Part shown: positions 46,437 through 54,198 of the stretch, one piece after another | Layout of the letters: every line of letters starts with the position of its first letter | How positions within the stretch are numbered: the first letter of the stretch is position 1 | DNA from: UBA668 sp041394605 | GTDB taxonomy: Bacteria; Actinomycetota; Acidimicrobiia; Acidimicrobiales; Ilumatobacteraceae | Reading direction: 5' to 3' | DNA: 64,000 nt | Assembly (NCBI GenBank): GCA_041394605.1 | Contig: JAWKHX010000011.1 | Span: forward strand, 1 to 64,000 | Program-made: the position numbers and the translations under genes | The notes under the pieces: model-generated | Database searches by the model: none | Seen by the model: the letters and a program-made list of their open reading frames with translations, nothing else | Told to the model about the DNA's origin: nothing

Positions 46437-47174
46437 TCAGGTGGTGGGGCGGCGCCAGACGGAGATGTGGGACGGAGAGGTGGCGGTGAACGGCGCGCCC
46501 GACCAGTCGGCCCAGCGGTGCTCGAACTCCAGGCCGGCCAGGCGGGCCATCAGGTCCAGTTCGGCCGGCCACACGTAGCGGAACGGCATCGGCTCGCGGG
46601 TGACGCCGGCGGCGCTGGTGCGGACATGGTGGGACACCAGAGCCTGGGTGACCACGTCGTACTCGTCGAGGCCGATGTGGTCGTCCGTGACGCTGAAGGG
46701 GACGAACCGCTCGCCCGCGGCCAGCCGCTGCACCTGCGGCACCATCACCTCCACCACGAACCGGCCGCCCGGCCGCAGATGTGCCGCGGCGTTGGCGAAG
46801 CAGGCCACCTGGGCGTCCTGGGTGGTGAGGTTCATGATCGTGTTGAACACCAGGTACACGAGCGCGAAGTCGCCGTCGATGCGGGTGGTGGCCATGTCGC
46901 CGAGGTGCACGGGGAGGTGCTCGCCGCCGGGCTTGGCCCGCAACTCGGCCGCCATCGCCGGCGAGAACTCGATGCCGTGCACCTCCACCCCCGCCGCAGC
47001 GAGCGGTAGCGCCACCCGACCGGTGCCGATGGCAAACTCCAGCGCCCTCCCCCCGTCGGCGAGCGCCGCCAGGCAGCGGGTAGTCGGCGCCAGCAATTCG
47101 GGGGAGAACATCTCCGCCTCGTCCTCGTCGTAGGTCGCGGCGACGTCGGCGTCGAAATGGTTCTCCACAGCCAC
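46437..47174 (-). CDS. class I SAM-dependent methyltransferase
   Basis: Rossmann-fold methyltransferase of 245 residues. SAM motif I is ALEFAIGTGRVALPLAAAG (~43-61), the acidic residue of motif II is in VHGIEFSP, and motif III is FALVYLVFNTIMNL. The last ~80 residues include FRYVWPAELDLMARLAGLEFEHRWADWSG, typical of small-molecule methyltransferases annotated as methyltransferase type 11/25. GTG 47174 is chosen to match the family start; GTG 47168 is an alternative. Substrate unknown. Confidence 0.82.
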   Translation of the reverse strand: MAVENHFDADVAATYDEDEAEMFSPELLAPTTRCLAALADGGRALEFAIGTGRVALPLAAAGVEVHGIEFSPAMAAELRAKPGGEHLPVHLGDMATTRIDGDFALVYLVFNTIMNLTTQDAQVACFANAAAHLRPGGRFVVEVMVPQVQRLAAGERFVPFSVTDDHIGLDEYDVVTQALVSHHVRTSAAGVTREPMPFRYVWPAELDLMARLAGLEFEHRWADWSGAPFTATSPSHISVWRRPTT

Positions 47175-47230
47175 CAGGCTGGCAGGCGTGCCCCGTCGTG
47201 TCGACCGCGTTCCCGCGGCCTTCGCGGGCG

Positions 47231-47683
47231 TCAGTGGTCGTCGGCCACCTTGCTGAGCGCCACCGCGTTCATGCAGTAGCGCAGGCCGGTGGGCGGAGGG
47301 CCGTCGGGGAAGACGTGACCGAGGTGGGCGTCGCACACGTTGCACACGGTCTCCACCCGCACCATCCCGTGGCTACGGTCCACGTGGTAGGCGATCACGG
47401 CATCGTCCAGCGGCTGGGTGAACGACGGCCAGCCGGTGCCGGATTCGAACTTCTCATTGGCGTCGAACAGCACGGTGCCGCAGCAGGCGCAGGCGTACCG
47501 GCCGGGCGTGAACAGGCTGCACATGTCGCTGCTGAACGGGCGCTCCGTGGCGGCGTGGCGGGTGACCTCGAACGTCGTCGGGTCCAGCACAGCCTTCCAC
47601 TCCGCCTCGCTGCGGTCGTCGCGCCGGGGCGGGGTGAGGTTGCCGTCCCGCCCCCGGGCCACGATGTCGTCCCACGTGATCAT
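47231..47683 (-). CDS. msrB: peptide-methionine (R)-S-oxide reductase MsrB
   Basis: MsrB of 150 residues, repairing methionine-R-sulfoxide in proteins. Zinc cysteines are in YACACCG and CNVCDAHLGHVF; the substrate-binding motif is ESGTGWPSF; the catalytic cysteine is in GLRYCMNAVAL near the C-terminus. The N-terminal part (ITWDDIVARG) fits the family, and a TAGCGT box seven bases upstream of ATG 47683 supports this start over an in-frame ATG three codons earlier. Confidence 0.93.
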   Translation of the reverse strand: MITWDDIVARGRDGNLTPPRRDDRSEAEWKAVLDPTTFEVTRHAATERPFSSDMCSLFTPGRYACACCGTVLFDANEKFESGTGWPSFTQPLDDAVIAYHVDRSHGMVRVETVCNVCDAHLGHVFPDGPPPTGLRYCMNAVALSKVADDH

Positions 47684-47690
47684 GACGTGC

Positions 47691-47696
47691 ACGCTA
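47691..47696 (-). promoter_or_regulatory. -10 box TAGCGT, leaderless promoter of msrB
   Basis: Minus-strand TAGCGT, seven bases before ATG 47683. Confidence 0.5.
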
Positions 47697-47717
47697 ACCC
47701 CTCAGGTGCGGGGCGGG

Positions 47718-48602
47718 TCAGCGGGGGCGCACGGAGGCGAGTGGCGAGCGCTCGGCGAGGTTGAGCGGCACCTCGCTGCCATCGGCCCGGCGCAGGACCG
47801 GGCCGGTCGCGCCGGGCAGCAGGGAGCCGGACGGCACCCGGGCCAGCATGGTGGCCATCACCTCCGCGGCCTGGACGGACAGGGAGTGAAGGCCACGGTG
47901 GCGGTGCTCGCGGACCCCGAGGTCAACCTGGGCGATGGCCTCCGGGCCGAACTGGCGGGCGATGTCGATGAGCAGGGCGATCTCCACGCCCCACCCCTCC
48001 GGGAAGGCCATCTGCTCCAGCACGGTGCGACGGCCGGCGTACTCCCCCGCCAGCGGTTGCTGCAGGCCGGTGAGCTCGGGGTAGTACAGCGACATCAGCG
48101 GCCGGGCGACCAGTTCGGTGGTGCGGCCGCCGCCGCCCAGCTGGGTGGGCCGGTGGAACGTGGCTTTCACCAGGGCGACCGTCTCGTCGTCCACCATCGG
48201 AGCCACGAGCTTGGCGATCCAGTTCGGTTGGAAGCTGGTGATGTCGCCGTCCATCCACACCACGAAGTCCCCCTTGCTGGCGGCCAGGCTGGCCCACAGC
48301 ACGTTGCCCTTGCCGTGGCCCACCCCGTGCACGAGGTGCACGTCCTCGATGGACACCACGGTGGCGCCGGCGCTGGCGGCGACCGCGGCGGTGTCGTCGG
48401 TGCTGCGGTCGTCGAGCACGATCAACTCGTCCACCAGCGGCACCCGGCGCATCAGGGAGTGGCGCACCATGCTGACCAGCGGGCCGATGGTGGCAGCCTC
48501 GTCACGGCACGGAATGCACACCGAGATGGTGCGGCCTGCCTTGGCCTGCACCAGCAGGTCCATCACACAGTCCTCCACCTCGAACGTCCGCACACTGTTC
48601 AC
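47718..48602 (-). CDS. gpgS: glucosyl-3-phosphoglycerate synthase
   Basis: GT81-family retaining glycosyltransferase of 294 residues, making glucosyl-3-phosphoglycerate from UDP-glucose and 3-phosphoglycerate, the first step toward glucosylglycerate and, in mycobacteria, methylglucose lipopolysaccharide. Motifs: SVCIPCRDEAATIGPLV, VLDDRSTDDTAAVA, VWMDGDITSFQPNW (DxD), LQQPLAGEYAGRR and EGWGVEIALLIDI. GTG 48602 has AGGGAGG five bases upstream. Divergent from the DHPS-like gene, a neighbourhood also seen in mycobacteria (folP2-gpgS). Confidence 0.87.
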   Translation of the reverse strand: MNSVRTFEVEDCVMDLLVQAKAGRTISVCIPCRDEAATIGPLVSMVRHSLMRRVPLVDELIVLDDRSTDDTAAVAASAGATVVSIEDVHLVHGVGHGKGNVLWASLAASKGDFVVWMDGDITSFQPNWIAKLVAPMVDDETVALVKATFHRPTQLGGGGRTTELVARPLMSLYYPELTGLQQPLAGEYAGRRTVLEQMAFPEGWGVEIALLIDIARQFGPEAIAQVDLGVREHRHRGLHSLSVQAAEVMATMLARVPSGSLLPGATGPVLRRADGSEVPLNLAERSPLASVRPR

Positions 48603-48632
48603 CACGACCTCCCTTCGCCAGCGGCGTGCCCG

Positions 48633-48638
48633 TAGCAT
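48633..48638 (+). promoter_or_regulatory. -10 box TAGCAT, leaderless promoter of the DHPS-like gene
   Basis: TAGCAT eight bases upstream of ATG 48647; no ribosome-binding site follows it. Confidence 0.4.
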
Positions 48639-48646
48639 CCACCGCC

Positions 48647-49420
48647 ATGTTCCTGTACGGCGTCCTCAACGCCAGCCCCGATTCGTTGAACACCGACTCC
48701 ATCGTGCGCACGCCTGCGGACGCATTGGCCCGGGCGGAACACCTGCTGGCCGACGGCGCCGACGGCTTCGACCTCGGCGGCCAGGGCAGCACCGACGTGG
48801 CCGAGGTGGTGCCGTGGCAGGCCGAGTGGGAGCGCCTGGAAAACCTGGTGCCGGCGCTGGCTGCGCTGGGCCGCCCCCTCAGCGTGGACACATGGCGCCC
48901 CGAGGTGCTGCGCCGGGCACTGCAGGCCGGTGCCACCGTGATCAACGCCGCGGACGGCATGCAGGCCGACGCGATGTGGGAGGTGGCGGCCGACTTCGAC
49001 GTGCCGATCGTGGTGCCGTTCCTCAGCGGCCCGAACCCGCGGGCGATGGAGATGGTGGATCGCGACCCCGTGGACGCGATCGTGGAGTTCTTCGACGCTC
49101 GCCTGCGCGACGCGGACCGGTACGGCCTGCGCCACCGGTGCGTGCTGGACCCCGGCACCGGCTTCGCCCCGCCGAACTGGCCGTGGGAGGAGCGCTACGT
49201 CTACCAGAAGCGGGTGTACACGAACCTGGACGCGATGCGGGTGTTCGGCCTGCCGCTGTACATCGCCCTGCCGTGGAAGGAGACCGCCCAGCACGACGAA
49301 CTGCTGGAGATCGTGGTGCGCGCCCAGCCCGAGTTCGGCCGGGTCCACTACCCGGCCAAGGTGCGACGGTTCGAGCACGAGGTGGCCCACGGCCTCACAC
49401 CGGGTCGGCATCCAGGCTGA
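48647..49420 (+). CDS. dihydropteroate synthase-like protein (FolP2 type)
   Basis: TIM-barrel pterin-binding family protein of 257 residues. Recognisable elements are GVLNASPDSLNTDS (canonical NVTPDSFSDGG), DLGGQGSTDV (canonical D-GGESTRPG), LSVDTWRPEV and VLDPGTGFAPP. The pABA/sulfonamide-site lysine motif (SRKS) reads PLYIALPWKE and the terminal RVHDV reads RVHYPAK, so normal DHPS activity is doubtful. It resembles mycobacterial FolP2, which also sits beside gpgS and is not a functional DHPS. The last 26 bases overlap the convergent FolB-FolK gene. Confidence 0.75.
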   Translation: MFLYGVLNASPDSLNTDSIVRTPADALARAEHLLADGADGFDLGGQGSTDVAEVVPWQAEWERLENLVPALAALGRPLSVDTWRPEVLRRALQAGATVINAADGMQADAMWEVAADFDVPIVVPFLSGPNPRAMEMVDRDPVDAIVEFFDARLRDADRYGLRHRCVLDPGTGFAPPNWPWEERYVYQKRVYTNLDAMRVFGLPLYIALPWKETAQHDELLEIVVRAQPEFGRVHYPAKVRRFEHEVAHGLTPGRHPG

Positions 49421-50252
49421 GCGGCCCGCGGGGCAGCACGGCAGCGGGCGGCAAGGTGTCGTCCCAGCCGGCGGGGCAGAACTCGGGCGCCACTTCTTCC
49501 AGCGGGGCCAGCACGAAGCGGCGTTCGAAGATCCGCGGGTGGGGCAGCATGAGGGCTTCGCTCTCGATGCGCATGTCGTCGTAGAACAGCAGGTCCACGT
49601 CCAGCGTGCGCGGCCCCCAACGCACCAGGCGCTGGCGCAGGGCGTTGGCTTCGATCCGCTGGCAGCGACGCAGGAAGGCGAAGGGGTCCAGCGCGGTCTC
49701 CACCTCCACCACCATGTTGAGGAAGGCGCCCTGGCCACCGGGGCCACCGATGGGTTCGGTCTCGAACAGCTGCGACATGCCCGTGACATTGCCCAGCTCG
49801 CGCACGGCGAACCGCAGGTAGCCCTCGCGGTCGCCGAGGTTGGAGCCGAGGGCGACGATGGCCCGGTGGGCCACCAGCGGCGGAGCGGCGGCCTCCTTGC
49901 GGGTGCGCACCAGGTGCACCGCGGTGGACTGCACTTCCTCGGGGATCGGCGGGCGCAGCTTGGTGAGCGTCACGTCCACTTCCTCCACCAGATCGAACTC
50001 CAGCACGGTGTCGGCCACCTTGGCGGCCAGGCGCTCCAGCAGGATGTCCTTGCTCTCGCGACACAGCTCGGCCACCCGCTCGCAGACCAGGCCGTAGTGG
50101 ACCGTGTCGGCCAGTTCGTCGCTGCGACCGGCCTCGTGGAGGTCCACCCCGAGGGCCAGGTCGATGCGGATGGGCTGGGCGATCTCCCGCTCGTGGGGCA
50201 GCGCACCGATGACGGTGAGCACCCGCAGATCGTCGATGAGGATGCGGTCCAT
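49395..50252 (-). CDS. folK: bifunctional dihydroneopterin aldolase / HPPK (FolB-FolK fusion)
   Basis: Fusion of 285 residues for two consecutive folate steps. Residues ~1-118 are FolB: ILIDDLRVLTVIGALPHEREIAQPI, DTVHYGLVCERVAEL, LLERLAAKVADTVLEF, and VTLTKLRPPIPEEVQS. Residues ~130-280 are FolK: AIVALGSNLGDREGYLRFAV, the ATP/Mg motif RWGPRTLDVDLLFYDD, and LPHPRIFERRFVLAPLEEVAP. The start is supported by a TAGCGT box six bases upstream of ATG 50252. The fusion fixes stoichiometry and would channel the hydroxymethyl-dihydropterin intermediate. Confidence 0.93.
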   Translation of the reverse strand: MDRILIDDLRVLTVIGALPHEREIAQPIRIDLALGVDLHEAGRSDELADTVHYGLVCERVAELCRESKDILLERLAAKVADTVLEFDLVEEVDVTLTKLRPPIPEEVQSTAVHLVRTRKEAAAPPLVAHRAIVALGSNLGDREGYLRFAVRELGNVTGMSQLFETEPIGGPGGQGAFLNMVVEVETALDPFAFLRRCQRIEANALRQRLVRWGPRTLDVDLLFYDDMRIESEALMLPHPRIFERRFVLAPLEEVAPEFCPAGWDDTLPPAAVLPRGPLSLDADPV

Positions 50253-50258
50253 CAGGCC

Positions 50259-50264
50259 ACGCTA
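50259..50264 (-). promoter_or_regulatory. -10 box TAGCGT, leaderless promoter of folB-folK
   Basis: Minus-strand TAGCGT, six bases before ATG 50252, back to back with the TACGCT box of the next gene. Confidence 0.5.
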
Positions 50265-50300
50265 TCCAGCCCGGCCAGGGCTGTCGCCCCGGGCGGCGAA

Positions 50301-50306
50301 TACGCT
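50301..50306 (+). promoter_or_regulatory. -10 box TACGCT, leaderless promoter of enoyl-CoA hydratase
   Basis: TACGCT six bases upstream of ATG 50313, no ribosome-binding site. Confidence 0.5.
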
Positions 50307-50312
50307 CGGCGC

Positions 50313-51134
50313 ATGGCCGACCGCCCACTGCCCGACTATCCGACCCTCTACCCCACACTGTCGTTCGACCGGCCCGCCGAGCATGTGCTGCGGATCACGC
50401 TGGACGCCCCCGGATTGAACGCCGTGTCGCCGGAGTGCCACGCCCATCTGGCCGACGTGTGGCTGACGATCGACCGCGACCCGAGCGTGCGGGTGGCGAT
50501 CATCCAGGGGGCGGGGAAGGCGTTCAGCGCGGGCGGTTCGTTCGAACTGCTCGACGAGTTGACCAACGACTACGCAGCCCGCACCCGCGCCATCCGCGAG
50601 GCCCGCGACATCGTGATGAACGTCATCAACTGCTCGAAGCCGATCGTGTCCGCCATCCACGGACCTGCCGTGGGCGCCGGCCTGGTGTGCGCCCTGCTGG
50701 CCGACGTGTCCGTGGCCGGCCGCAGCGCCCGGATCATCGACGGCCACACCCGGCTGGGCGTGGTGGCCGGCGACCATGCGGCCATCTGCTGGCCGCTGCT
50801 GTGCGGGATGGCCAAGGCGAAGTACTACCTGCTCACCTGCGACACGCTCACCGGCGAGGAGGCCGAGCGCAATGGGCTGGTCAGCCTGTGCGTGGACGAC
50901 GGGCAGGAGCAGGCCCGGGCGCTGGAGGTGGCCGTGCAGTTGGCCGGCATGGCCCAGGCGGCGATCCGCTGGACCAAGCACACGCTGAACCACTGGTACC
51001 GGCAGGCCGGCCCGATCTTCGATGCCAGCCTGGCCTACGAGTTCTACGGCTTCGGTGGCCCCGACGCCGCCGAAGGCCTGGCCAGCCACCGCGAGAAGCG
51101 TGCCCCGTCGTTCGACGGGCCCACCAGCGAATAG
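50313..51134 (+). CDS. enoyl-CoA hydratase/isomerase family protein
   Basis: Crotonase-fold protein of 273 residues. The oxyanion-hole regions are GAGKAFSAGGSFEL and IHGPAVGAGLVCALLADVSVAG. The helix after GHTRLGVVAGDHAAICWPLLCGMAKAK carries Asp (AGDHAA) where hydratases have the first glutamate region, so isomerase or thioesterase-type chemistry is possible. The C-terminus (YEFYGFGGPDAAEGLASHREKR) is the usual trimerisation helix. Likely a beta-oxidation or acyl-CoA degradation enzyme. Confidence 0.88.
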   Translation: MADRPLPDYPTLYPTLSFDRPAEHVLRITLDAPGLNAVSPECHAHLADVWLTIDRDPSVRVAIIQGAGKAFSAGGSFELLDELTNDYAARTRAIREARDIVMNVINCSKPIVSAIHGPAVGAGLVCALLADVSVAGRSARIIDGHTRLGVVAGDHAAICWPLLCGMAKAKYYLLTCDTLTGEEAERNGLVSLCVDDGQEQARALEVAVQLAGMAQAAIRWTKHTLNHWYRQAGPIFDASLAYEFYGFGGPDAAEGLASHREKRAPSFDGPTSE

Positions 51135-51173
51135 CCGGCGCTGCGGGCGATGACCGGCCGGACCTCCGGAGGG

Positions 51174-51508
51174 TCAGTACTGCTCGGGGTCGAGGCCGTA
51201 GTAGCGCTCGAGCGTCTGACGCTCCCGACGGGAGAGCACGTGCGTGCCACTGGCCTTCATGGCACGTGTGACACGAGCCTTGTTCCACGGCACGACGACG
51301 GCATCGTCGGTGAGATAGGCGCCCTCGGCAGGCACATAGCGGGTGCGGCGGAACAGCCCGGGATCGACCACCAGGTACTCCGCCCGGCCACGGCGGTCGA
51401 ACAGCACGTCCGTGACCGACCCGATGTCGCCGCCCGCCTCGTCGTGCACATGCCGTCCGGCGAGCACCGGACCGATCTCGGTGGGTGCGAATGGTGGGAA
51501 GTTGTCAT
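51174..51508 (-). CDS. PRC-barrel domain protein (start region frameshifted)
   Basis: Small protein of about 111 residues with a PRC-barrel: LAGRHVHDEAGGDIGSVTDVLFDRRG and AEYLVVDPGLFRRTRYVP, followed by DDAVVVPWNKARVTRAM and a basic end. The frame opens formally at GTG 51467, but a good GAGGAGG followed by ATG 51508 lies 41 bases upstream. Adding one G after that ATG gives MDNFPPFAPTEIGP joined to the domain, so the true start is probably 51508 with a one-base loss. PRC-barrel proteins bind RNA-processing or photosynthetic partners; role here unknown. Confidence 0.7.
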
Positions 51509-51615
51509 GGCGGGGCCTCCTCGGCGCAACCGCCCGCTGTCATCATTCTGTAACAATTCGCGGGACATGTCCACCCTCCCTCATCACGACGCCCCGTGGT
51601 GCCGATACAGAGGGC

Positions 51616-52896
51616 GTGACGGAGCACCCGCACTCGCACCTCGGCGGTACGTCACCCCCTGACGCCCATGCGACTGCCCGCTTCGGACGGTTCGACCCGA
51701 TGAGCGGTACGTGGCCGATGGTGATCCTCAACGTGCTGTGGGTCGTGGGCCTCACGATGCTGGCGTGGTTCGCCGCCGACGCCGCGACGTCTGGCCCGAT
51801 GGCGGAGGCGTTGGTGTACGCCGCCGTAGCGGGGGCACTTCTCCTGGGCATCACCGGTGCGCCGCTGCGCTACTTCCTCCTGCAGCAGCGCGCCCAGTCC
51901 GCCCGGCGGGAGACGCTGCTGAGCATCGAAGCCGCCCGACGGGACTTCGAGTCCCGGCTGGCCCGTGCGATGGACATGGCCGACGACGAACCCGCCGCGC
52001 TGCACGCCGCGATGCTGGCGATGGGCACGATGGTCGACGACGCGCTGGTGGAAGTGCTGCTGGCGGACTCCAGCCGCGCCCATCTCGCCGTCGCCGCGTC
52101 CAGCGAACCGGCTGACGCGATGCGAGGCTGCGGGTGCGACGTCACCACCCCGCGATCGTGCCCCGCCATCCGCTCCGGGCACCACCTCACGTTCGAGGAC
52201 TCGTCACGCTTCGACGCCTGCCCCCACGTGCGCGACCGGGAATGCGGCGCGCTGACGGCGATCTGCATGCCGGTCAGCGTGGTCGGCGCAGCGGTAGGCG
52301 TGGTGCACGTCACCCGCCCGGCAGAGCGGCCCTTCGACCGGTACGACGTGACCGCGCTCGCTGCCGTGTCGCAACAACTCGGTTCGCGCATCGGCCTGGT
52401 GCGGGCGATGGCCCAGAGCCAACTGCAAGCGTCCACCGATCCGCTGACCGGCCTGCTGAACCGTCGCAGCCTGGAGAACGAGGTTCGCCTGCTGACCCAG
52501 GACGCCCGCCCGTTCGGGTTGATCCTGCTGGACCTCGACCACTTCAAGATCCTCAACGACACCCACGGTCACGACGCCGGTGACCGGGCGCTGCGGATCT
52601 TCGCCCGCCTGCTGCAGCGCAGCGTGCGCGACCACGATCTGGTGTGCCGCTACGGCGGCGAGGAGTTCATCATCGTGCTGCCCGACCGCGACCTGGCGGC
52701 GGCCATGGAGGTCTTCGACCGCATCCGCCTTGAGTTGGCCGTGGCATGCAGCGACGGCCACGCCCCCAGCTTCACCGCGTCGGCCGGCATCGCCGACACC
52801 ACGGAGGCGGCCACGCTGTCCGAGGTGATCAGCCTGGCCGACAACCGCCTGCTGCGGGCCAAGGACCAGGGCCGCGACTGCGCCGTCGTGAGCTGA
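51616..52896 (+). CDS. diguanylate cyclase with GAF and GGDEF domains
   Basis: Membrane protein of 426 residues making cyclic di-GMP. Two transmembrane helices (MVILNVLWVVGLTMLAWF and AEALVYAAVAGALLLGITG) precede a GAF-like sensor (~120-265) with cysteines in GCGCDVTTPRSC and ACPHVRDREC, possibly metal- or redox-sensitive. The GGDEF domain (~275-426) has DPLTGLLNRRSLE, LILLDLDHFKILND, the active-site RYGGEEF and, five residues before it, an inhibitory RxxD (RDHD). GTG 51616 is favoured by a GATACA box six bases upstream; ATG 51700 is an alternative. Confidence 0.88.
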   Translation: MTEHPHSHLGGTSPPDAHATARFGRFDPMSGTWPMVILNVLWVVGLTMLAWFAADAATSGPMAEALVYAAVAGALLLGITGAPLRYFLLQQRAQSARRETLLSIEAARRDFESRLARAMDMADDEPAALHAAMLAMGTMVDDALVEVLLADSSRAHLAVAASSEPADAMRGCGCDVTTPRSCPAIRSGHHLTFEDSSRFDACPHVRDRECGALTAICMPVSVVGAAVGVVHVTRPAERPFDRYDVTALAAVSQQLGSRIGLVRAMAQSQLQASTDPLTGLLNRRSLENEVRLLTQDARPFGLILLDLDHFKILNDTHGHDAGDRALRIFARLLQRSVRDHDLVCRYGGEEFIIVLPDRDLAAAMEVFDRIRLELAVACSDGHAPSFTASAGIADTTEAATLSEVISLADNRLLRAKDQGRDCAVVS

Positions 52897-53125
52897 CAAC
52901 CCGCCTCGCCGCCGCCGGCGCGGCGCGCCGATGCCACTCGTGGTCGTGGCGGTGATGCAGGTCCGGCACGTGGGGGTGGGCGTGCCTGAGCAGGGCGTGC
53001 TGGTGCACACAGCGTGTGCCCGGCCGGTGAATCCATCGTCGTGCGGCCACGAGCGCCGCCACCACCTCCAGCGGGGTCACGTCATCGCCGAGGAACGTCC
53101 ATGCGACATCTGTCACTTTGCTCAT
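52829..53125 (-). CDS. small hypothetical protein, His-rich C-terminus
   Basis: Possible gene of 98 residues, not recognised. The start MSKVTDVAWTFLGDDVTPLE is protein-like with high GC at third positions, followed by LEVVAALVAARRWIHRPG and a His-rich stretch (HQHALLRHAHPHVPDLHHRH). A TAGGCG hexamer six bases before ATG 53125 and the divergent leaderless promoter of the next gene support expression. Its 3' part overlaps the GGDEF gene by 68 bases, which lowers confidence. The rest of 52897-53147 shows no other feature. Confidence 0.35.
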   Translation of the reverse strand: MSKVTDVAWTFLGDDVTPLEVVAALVAARRWIHRPGTRCVHQHALLRHAHPHVPDLHHRHDHEWHRRAAPAAARRVVSSRRRSRGPGPWPAAGGCRPG

Positions 53126-53135
53126 GACCAGCGCC

Positions 53136-53141
53136 TAACCT
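53136..53141 (+). promoter_or_regulatory. -10 box TAACCT, leaderless promoter
   Basis: TAACCT six bases upstream of ATG 53148; overlaps the weaker opposing hexamer for the gene ending at 53125. Confidence 0.45.
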
Positions 53142-53147
53142 GGGCCA

Positions 53148-53410
53148 ATGACACCCGACCCGGCCCTGCACCATCTGGCGAGATCCGGCTGATGGCTCGA
53201 GCTGCCGGGGAGCTGCGCGCCGAGGACGACGGCTGGTGGGAATACCGAAGGGTGGTGGTCGACCCGACCGACCCTGGTCAGTTGGCGCACCTCATCGGCC
53301 TCCTCGCCGCGACCGGCTGGGAGCTGGATCAGATGACCGGCCCGGGCTCTGCCATGCTCCGCCGACACATGGTCGGGCGCGTGACGGAAGACGGAACGGC
53401 GAAGGAGTGA
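53148..53410 (+). CDS. small hypothetical protein, DUF4177-like (frameshift near start)
   Basis: Protein of about 87 residues if a single C is restored in the CCC run near 53164-53166, giving MTPDPAPAPSGEIRL joined to MARAAGELRAEDDGWWEYRR. As read, the frame from ATG 53148 stops at 53192 in TGATG, and a 72-residue frame begins at that ATG. The body, WWEYRRVVVDPTDPGQLAHLI then LLAATGWELDQM, has the strand-helix-GWEL pattern of DUF4177-type small proteins. Function unknown. A strong hairpin follows 21 bases downstream. Confidence 0.55.
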
Positions 53411-53430
53411 CGAGGGGTGAGGACAGAACG

Positions 53431-53469
53431 CACGAGGCCCCGCCGGCTTTCGCTCGGCGGGGCCTCGTG
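53431..53469. terminator. strong bidirectional terminator hairpin
   Basis: Perfect 15-bp stem CACGAGGCCCCGCCG / CGGCGGGGCCTCGTG with loop GCTTTCGCT. It lies between the 3' ends of the small plus-strand gene and the minus-strand tRNA and can serve both. Confidence 0.8.
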
Positions 53470-53483
53470 TCAGATGTTCCGGG

Positions 53484-53556
53484 TGGAGGTGAGGGGAATT
53501 GAACCCCTGGCCTCAACAGTGCGATTGTTGCGCTCTGCCAACTGAGCTACACCCCC
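53484..53556 (-). tRNA. tRNA-Ala(CGC)
   Basis: A 73-nt cloverleaf on the minus strand: acceptor GGGGGTG / CACCTCC with the G3-U70 wobble pair that marks alanine tRNAs, D stem GCTC/GAGC, anticodon stem CAACA/TGTTG around ATCGCAC (anticodon CGC, reading GCG), and T arm AGGGG TTCAATT CCCCT. Discriminator base is A. The 3' CCA is not encoded. Confidence 0.95.
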
Positions 53557-53616
53557 GTTGGACGCCCCGAGTGTAGCGGCGCCGGTGGCGGCTCCACTCG
53601 GTGATTGGGCGGCGGG

Positions 53617-54198
53617 TCAGGCGGCGTTGAACCAGTTGTGCTCGCCGTACGAGCGGTCCACCTCGAGGCTGCGGATCTGCACCAGCTTGTAGCAGTAGCC
53701 GCAGAGGGACACGAACGACAGGGCGAAGGCGTAGATCATCAGCGTGGCGTGGGTGGTGGCGGCAAGGAAGCCGCTGAGCGCCACGGTGAGAACCAGCACG
53801 AACAGCACGTTCGCGCGGCGGCGACGGACCTGCTCGCGACGGCTGACACGATGCACCTGCATGGTGCGGTGGCCGTGGTCGGTGTGGTCGTAGCCACGGC
53901 CGTGGTCGGCGGTGAGGTGCTGGCGGGTGCCGGCCTGGGGGAAGCCCTGTGCCCGGCGCATGGTGCCGGCGTGGCCGTGCATGCCGGGGCGCTGCTGGGG
54001 CGCCTGGGTGAGCGGGCGGGCCATGCCCCGCATGGGCACCATCGTGCGGGTGGGCACGGCGCGCTGCAGGGTGGACAACTGGCGGCGGAAGTCCGTGACC
54101 GACGAGTTGGGGCGGTTCTCCACCCGCGACCGCAGCAGCGGCGGGATGATGACGGCCAGCCACACAGCGGCAACGGCGAGCAGGACGACGGGCTGCAT
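53617..54198 (-). CDS. hypothetical membrane protein
   Basis: Protein of 193 residues, not recognised. One transmembrane helix at the start (MQPVVLLAVAAVWLAVIIPPLL), a ~90-residue polar, Arg/His/Gln-rich loop (HGHAGTMRR, DHGRGYDHTDHGHR), then two helices (VLFVLVLTVALSGFLAAT and LMIYAFALSFVSLCGYCY). Similar three-helix proteins occur next to moaC in actinobacteria. ATG 54198 is favoured by GGAGAGG about nine bases upstream. Confidence 0.6.
   Translation of the reverse strand: MQPVVLLAVAAVWLAVIIPPLLRSRVENRPNSSVTDFRRQLSTLQRAVPTRTMVPMRGMARPLTQAPQQRPGMHGHAGTMRRAQGFPQAGTRQHLTADHGRGYDHTDHGHRTMQVHRVSRREQVRRRRANVLFVLVLTVALSGFLAATTHATLMIYAFALSFVSLCGYCYKLVQIRSLEVDRSYGEHNWFNAA

Noticed and set aside
53484..53556. 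tRNA considered as a phage or island attachment site
   Set aside because: No integrase gene and no duplicated tRNA 3' end appear nearby.
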